Positions 13,028 to 15,430 of a DNA stretch of 15,430 nt are shown one piece after another. Origin of the DNA: Chrysochromulina parva (Eukaryota; Haptophyta; Prymnesiales; Chrysochromulinaceae). Made by a program: the position numbers and the translations under genes. A model generated the notes under the pieces. It was not told where the DNA came from and searched no databases. It saw only the letters and a list, made by a program, of their open reading frames with translations. Every line of letters starts with the position of its first letter. The first letter of the stretch is position 1. The DNA lies in contig PJAB01001315.1 of assembly GCA_002887195.1 (NCBI GenBank), forward strand, positions 1-15,430, written 5' to 3'.

Positions 13028-15430
13028 CTAGCGAAGGCGCCGGCGGGACAGACCGGGGATGAGCGCGCGAATAGAAAGAGCCTGCCTGCACGTCGGGCAA
13101 TTTTTCTCGATGGGCAGAGGGTCGTCGTCCGACTCCCCAAAGCCTTGCAGCCATCGGCTCAGGCAGCGCTTGTGGTAGTAGTTGCCGCAACAAGGAGCGT
13201 GCCCGCACGCGGCCTCGCCTCGAGAGCTTGCTGCTCTCAAGTCTAGGGCTACGAGACAGATGATGCAACGAGCCGCGCCAGGGTCATCACCGCTCTCGGC
13301 CGTGAGCTGTGGCTGGAGCGCCACCGCTCGCTGCAAGACCTCTGCACAGGCCACGGCAGCCGCTAGCCGCTTGCGCGAGGCGTGCTCTGTCGTGGCAGAG
13401 GCGTCTGGTGACGGCGGAGGCGGCGACGATAATGACGGCGCTCGCTGCTTGCGCCGGTCGTCGCGCAGCGCTGAAAGCAGCACACGCCAACAGCGAAGCG
13501 CCTCCGCCAGCTCGACTTCGTTTGGACCGGACGGGGCTGGGGCGTGTACCAGCTCGAGCCCCTCGGCTACCGCGGCCGCCCGGGCGTCATCCGCCGTGAG
13601 CAGCCGCGGCGCTGCGGCACTCGCCTCCGCCGCCTCAGCCGCCGCCCGCTCAGCCCCAATGTGCCTCGCGTAGCATAAGGCCGCCTCCTCCGGCGTCGCG
13701 AAGCTGCCGAAGTGGCGCTTCTTGCCACTCTCCATGATCGTCATTTGATACCTGCCACTATGCTCGGTGACGCCCTTGAAGCCCGTCTGACTCCTCGACG
13801 ACGGCACCAGCTCGAGCCCCTCGACCGCCGCCGCCGCCCTGGCCTCGTCCGCAGTGAGCGGCTGCCTTGCCTCCGCCGCCGCTCTATCCGCCCCAATGTG
13901 CCTGGCGTAGCACAAGGCCGCCTCCTCCGGCGTCGCGAAGGTGCCGAGGTAGACCCTCTTGCCACTCTCATTGAATGCCATCAAATCGTACCTGCCACTA
14001 CGCTCGGTCACGCCCTTGAAGCCCGATTTACCACTCGACGACGGCACGAGCTCGAGCCCCTCGGCCGCCGCGGCCGCCCTGGCCTCGTCCGCCGTGAGCG
14101 GCTGCGGCGCTGCAACCCTCGCCTCCGCCGCCTCCGCCGCCGCTCGCTCGGGCCCTATGTACCTCGCGTAGCACAAGGCCGCCTCCTCCGGCGTCGCAAA
14201 TCTGCCGAGGTGGCGCTGCTTGCCATTCTCCCTGATCACCACGACGTATTTGCGTTTGGCCTTCAACACACCCTTGAAGCCCGTCACATTGCCTGAGGAC
14301 GGCACCAGCTCGAGGCCCTCAGCCGCTGCGGCAGCTCTTGCATCGTCAACCGTGAGCGGCCGCTGCCCTCTGCCCCTCGCTTCCGGCGCCACAGTCGCCG
14401 CTCGCTTGGCCCCGCGGTGCCTCGCGCAGCACAAGGCCGCCTCCTCCGGCGTCGCGAAGCCGCCCAAGTAGCGCGGCTTGCCATTCTCCCTGATCAACAC
14501 CTTGTACTTGCCACCATACTTGAACACGCCCCTGAAGCCCGTTTTACCGCTCGACGACGGCACAAGCTCGAGCCCCTCGGCCGCCGCGGCCGCCCTGGCC
14601 TCGTCCGCCGTGAGCGGCTGTTGCCCGTTGTCCGTTGCCTCCGCCGCCTCCGCCGCCGCTCGCTCGGCCCCAACATGCCTCGCATAGCACAAGGCCGCCT
14701 CCTCCGGCGTCGCGAAGGTGCCGATGTAGCGCGGCTTGCCATTCTCATAGATCATCACTACGTACCTGCCACTGACACGTGGCTGAGTCACGCCCCTGAA
14801 GCCCGTTTGACCGCTCGCTGACGGCACGAGCTCGAGCCCCTCGGCCGCCGCGGCCGCCCTGGCCTCGTCCGCCGTGAGCGGCTGTTGCCCGTTGTCCCTC
14901 GCCTCCGCCGCCTCCGTCGCCGCTCGCTCCGCCCCAACATGCCTCGCATAGCACAAGGCCGCCTCCTCCGGCGTCGCGAAGGTGCTGATGTAGCGCTGCT
15001 TGCCATTCTCCCTGATCAACACTTCGAACCTGCCACCACTCTTGCGCACGCCCTTGAAGCCCGTCTCACTGCGCGACGACGGCACGAGCTCGAGCCCCTC
15101 GGCCGCCGCGGCCGCCCTGGCCTCGTCCGCCGTGAGCGGCCGCGGTCCTGCGACACTCGCCTCCGCCGCCTCCGCCGCCGCTCGCTCGGCCCCAACATGC
15201 CTCGCGTAGCACAAGGCCGCCTCCTCCGGTGTCGCGAAGGTGCCCAAGTAGCACGTCTTGCCATTCTCATAGATCGTCACTACGTACCTGCCACGACTCT
15301 TTTTCACGCGCTTGAAGCCCGTTTGACCGCTCGACGACGGCACAAGCTCGAGCCCCTCGGCCACCGCGGCCGCCCTGGCCTCGTCCGCCGTGAGCGGCCG
15401 CGGTCCTGCGACACTCGCCTCCGCCGCCTC
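13028..15430 (-). CDS. Tandem AP2-domain protein with C-terminal RING-like zinc finger (5' end outside window)
   Basis: The frame is open for 800 residues from the right edge to the stop; no start is visible, so the gene is 5'-partial. Seven AP2-type DNA-binding domains of about 44 residues follow one another, e.g. TGFKGV, SGRYDLMAF, ESGKRVYLGTFATPEEAALC and YARHIG. They are separated by a conserved Ala-rich linker ending LTADEARAAAAAEGLELVPS. AP2 domains are three-strand-plus-helix DNA binders found in plant and algal transcription factors. After the last AP2, a Ser/Pro-rich region (about 660-715) leads to a zinc finger at 722-781: CIIC, CGHAPCC, YYHKRCLSRWL and CPTCR. HxxCLxxWL and CPTCR point to a RING, hence possible ubiquitin ligase activity. 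No intron is needed. The AP2 and zinc-finger calls are strong; the combined role as a DNA-bound E3 ligase is inference. Confidence 0.85.
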   Translation of the reverse strand, partial: EAAEASVAGPRPLTADEARAAAVAEGLELVPSSSGQTGFKRVKKSRGRYVVTIYENGKTCYLGTFATPEEAALCYARHVGAERAAAEAAEASVAGPRPLTADEARAAAAAEGLELVPSSRSETGFKGVRKSGGRFEVLIRENGKQRYISTFATPEEAALCYARHVGAERAATEAAEARDNGQQPLTADEARAAAAAEGLELVPSASGQTGFRGVTQPRVSGRYVVMIYENGKPRYIGTFATPEEAALCYARHVGAERAAAEAAEATDNGQQPLTADEARAAAAAEGLELVPSSSGKTGFRGVFKYGGKYKVLIRENGKPRYLGGFATPEEAALCCARHRGAKRAATVAPEARGRGQRPLTVDDARAAAAAEGLELVPSSGNVTGFKGVLKAKRKYVVVIRENGKQRHLGRFATPEEAALCYARYIGPERAAAEAAEARVAAPQPLTADEARAAAAAEGLELVPSSSGKSGFKGVTERSGRYDLMAFNESGKRVYLGTFATPEEAALCYARHIGADRAAAEARQPLTADEARAAAAVEGLELVPSSRSQTGFKGVTEHSGRYQMTIMESGKKRHFGSFATPEEAALCYARHIGAERAAAEAAEASAAAPRLLTADDARAAAVAEGLELVHAPAPSGPNEVELAEALRCWRVLLSALRDDRRKQRAPSLSSPPPPSPDASATTEHASRKRLAAAVACAEVLQRAVALQPQLTAESGDDPGAARCIICLVALDLRAASSRGEAACGHAPCCGNYYHKRCLSRWLQGFGESDDDPLPIEKNCPTCRQALSIRALIPGLSRRRLR
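13745..15330 (-). repeat. Array of AP2-plus-linker modules, about 240-265 bp each
   Basis: Seven modules have TGF(K/R)(G/R)V starting near 15322, 15062, 14808, 14542, 14284, 14026 and 13786 on the minus strand. Linkers are nearly identical at the nucleotide level over about 60 bp (for example around 14041-14100, 14561-14620, 14821-14880 and 15081-15140), while the DNA-contacting strands differ. The module before the last is shortened in its linker (AAAEARQPLTADEAR). Confidence 0.9.

Noticed and set aside
1..15430. Dinoflagellate origin, suggested by the GC-AG intron and tandem duplications
   Set aside because: Four of the five placed introns are GT-AG, genes are packed head-to-head with short spacers rather than in unidirectional arrays, and single-copy genes alternate strands. 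A haptophyte-like alga fits better, though this is not proven.

Overview
The window looks like nuclear DNA of a GC-rich, gene-dense eukaryotic alga. A haptophyte (Emiliania/Chrysochromulina type) is my best guess; a pelagophyte or other secondary-plastid alga is possible. The reasons are five spliceosomal introns that can be placed to the base (one of them GC-AG), S/P-rich low-complexity sequence, tandem AP2 domains, a 37-residue-repeat RAP protein of the organellar RNA-binding type, a bestrophin with an algal-plastid-like N-terminus, and a DUF3110 protein, a family I know from cyanobacteria and plants. There is no operon structure. The organism assignment is inference, since no rRNA or marker gene is present.

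Layout, left to right: the first exon of an unknown minus-strand gene runs off the left edge (1-125). A CNNM/DUF21-type membrane protein with a proline-rich ectodomain follows on + (284-1399), then a bestrophin-family channel on + (1719-3014) whose 3' end carries a 56-bp tandem duplication. A four-exon MORN-repeat gene lies on - (6192-3555), with 15 MORN repeats in three large modules and minisatellites inside its introns. A small J-domain protein with a C-terminal membrane anchor is on + (6598-7098). A long gene-free stretch holds a perfect 25-bp inverted repeat. Then come a two-exon methionine sulfoxide reductase B on + (7932-8485, GC-AG intron), a two-exon DUF3110 protein on - (9739-9053), a RAP-domain protein with 13 nearly identical 37-residue repeats on + (9911-12544), and a tandem AP2 protein ending in a RING-like zinc finger on - (13028 to the right edge, 5' end missing).

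The genes do not form one pathway. Likely compartments are plastid (bestrophin, DUF3110), mitochondrion or plastid (RAP protein, J protein), secretory/plasma membrane (CNNM), cytoskeleton or membrane (MORN), nucleus (AP2-RING) and general redox repair (MsrB). The common theme is recent local tandem duplication at every scale: 10-, 16-, 23-, 48-, 56- and 100-bp units in introns and UTR, 21- and 111-bp units in the RAP gene, roughly 260-bp units in the AP2 gene and 606-bp units in the MORN gene. I see no tRNA, rRNA, CRISPR array or recognisable transposase.
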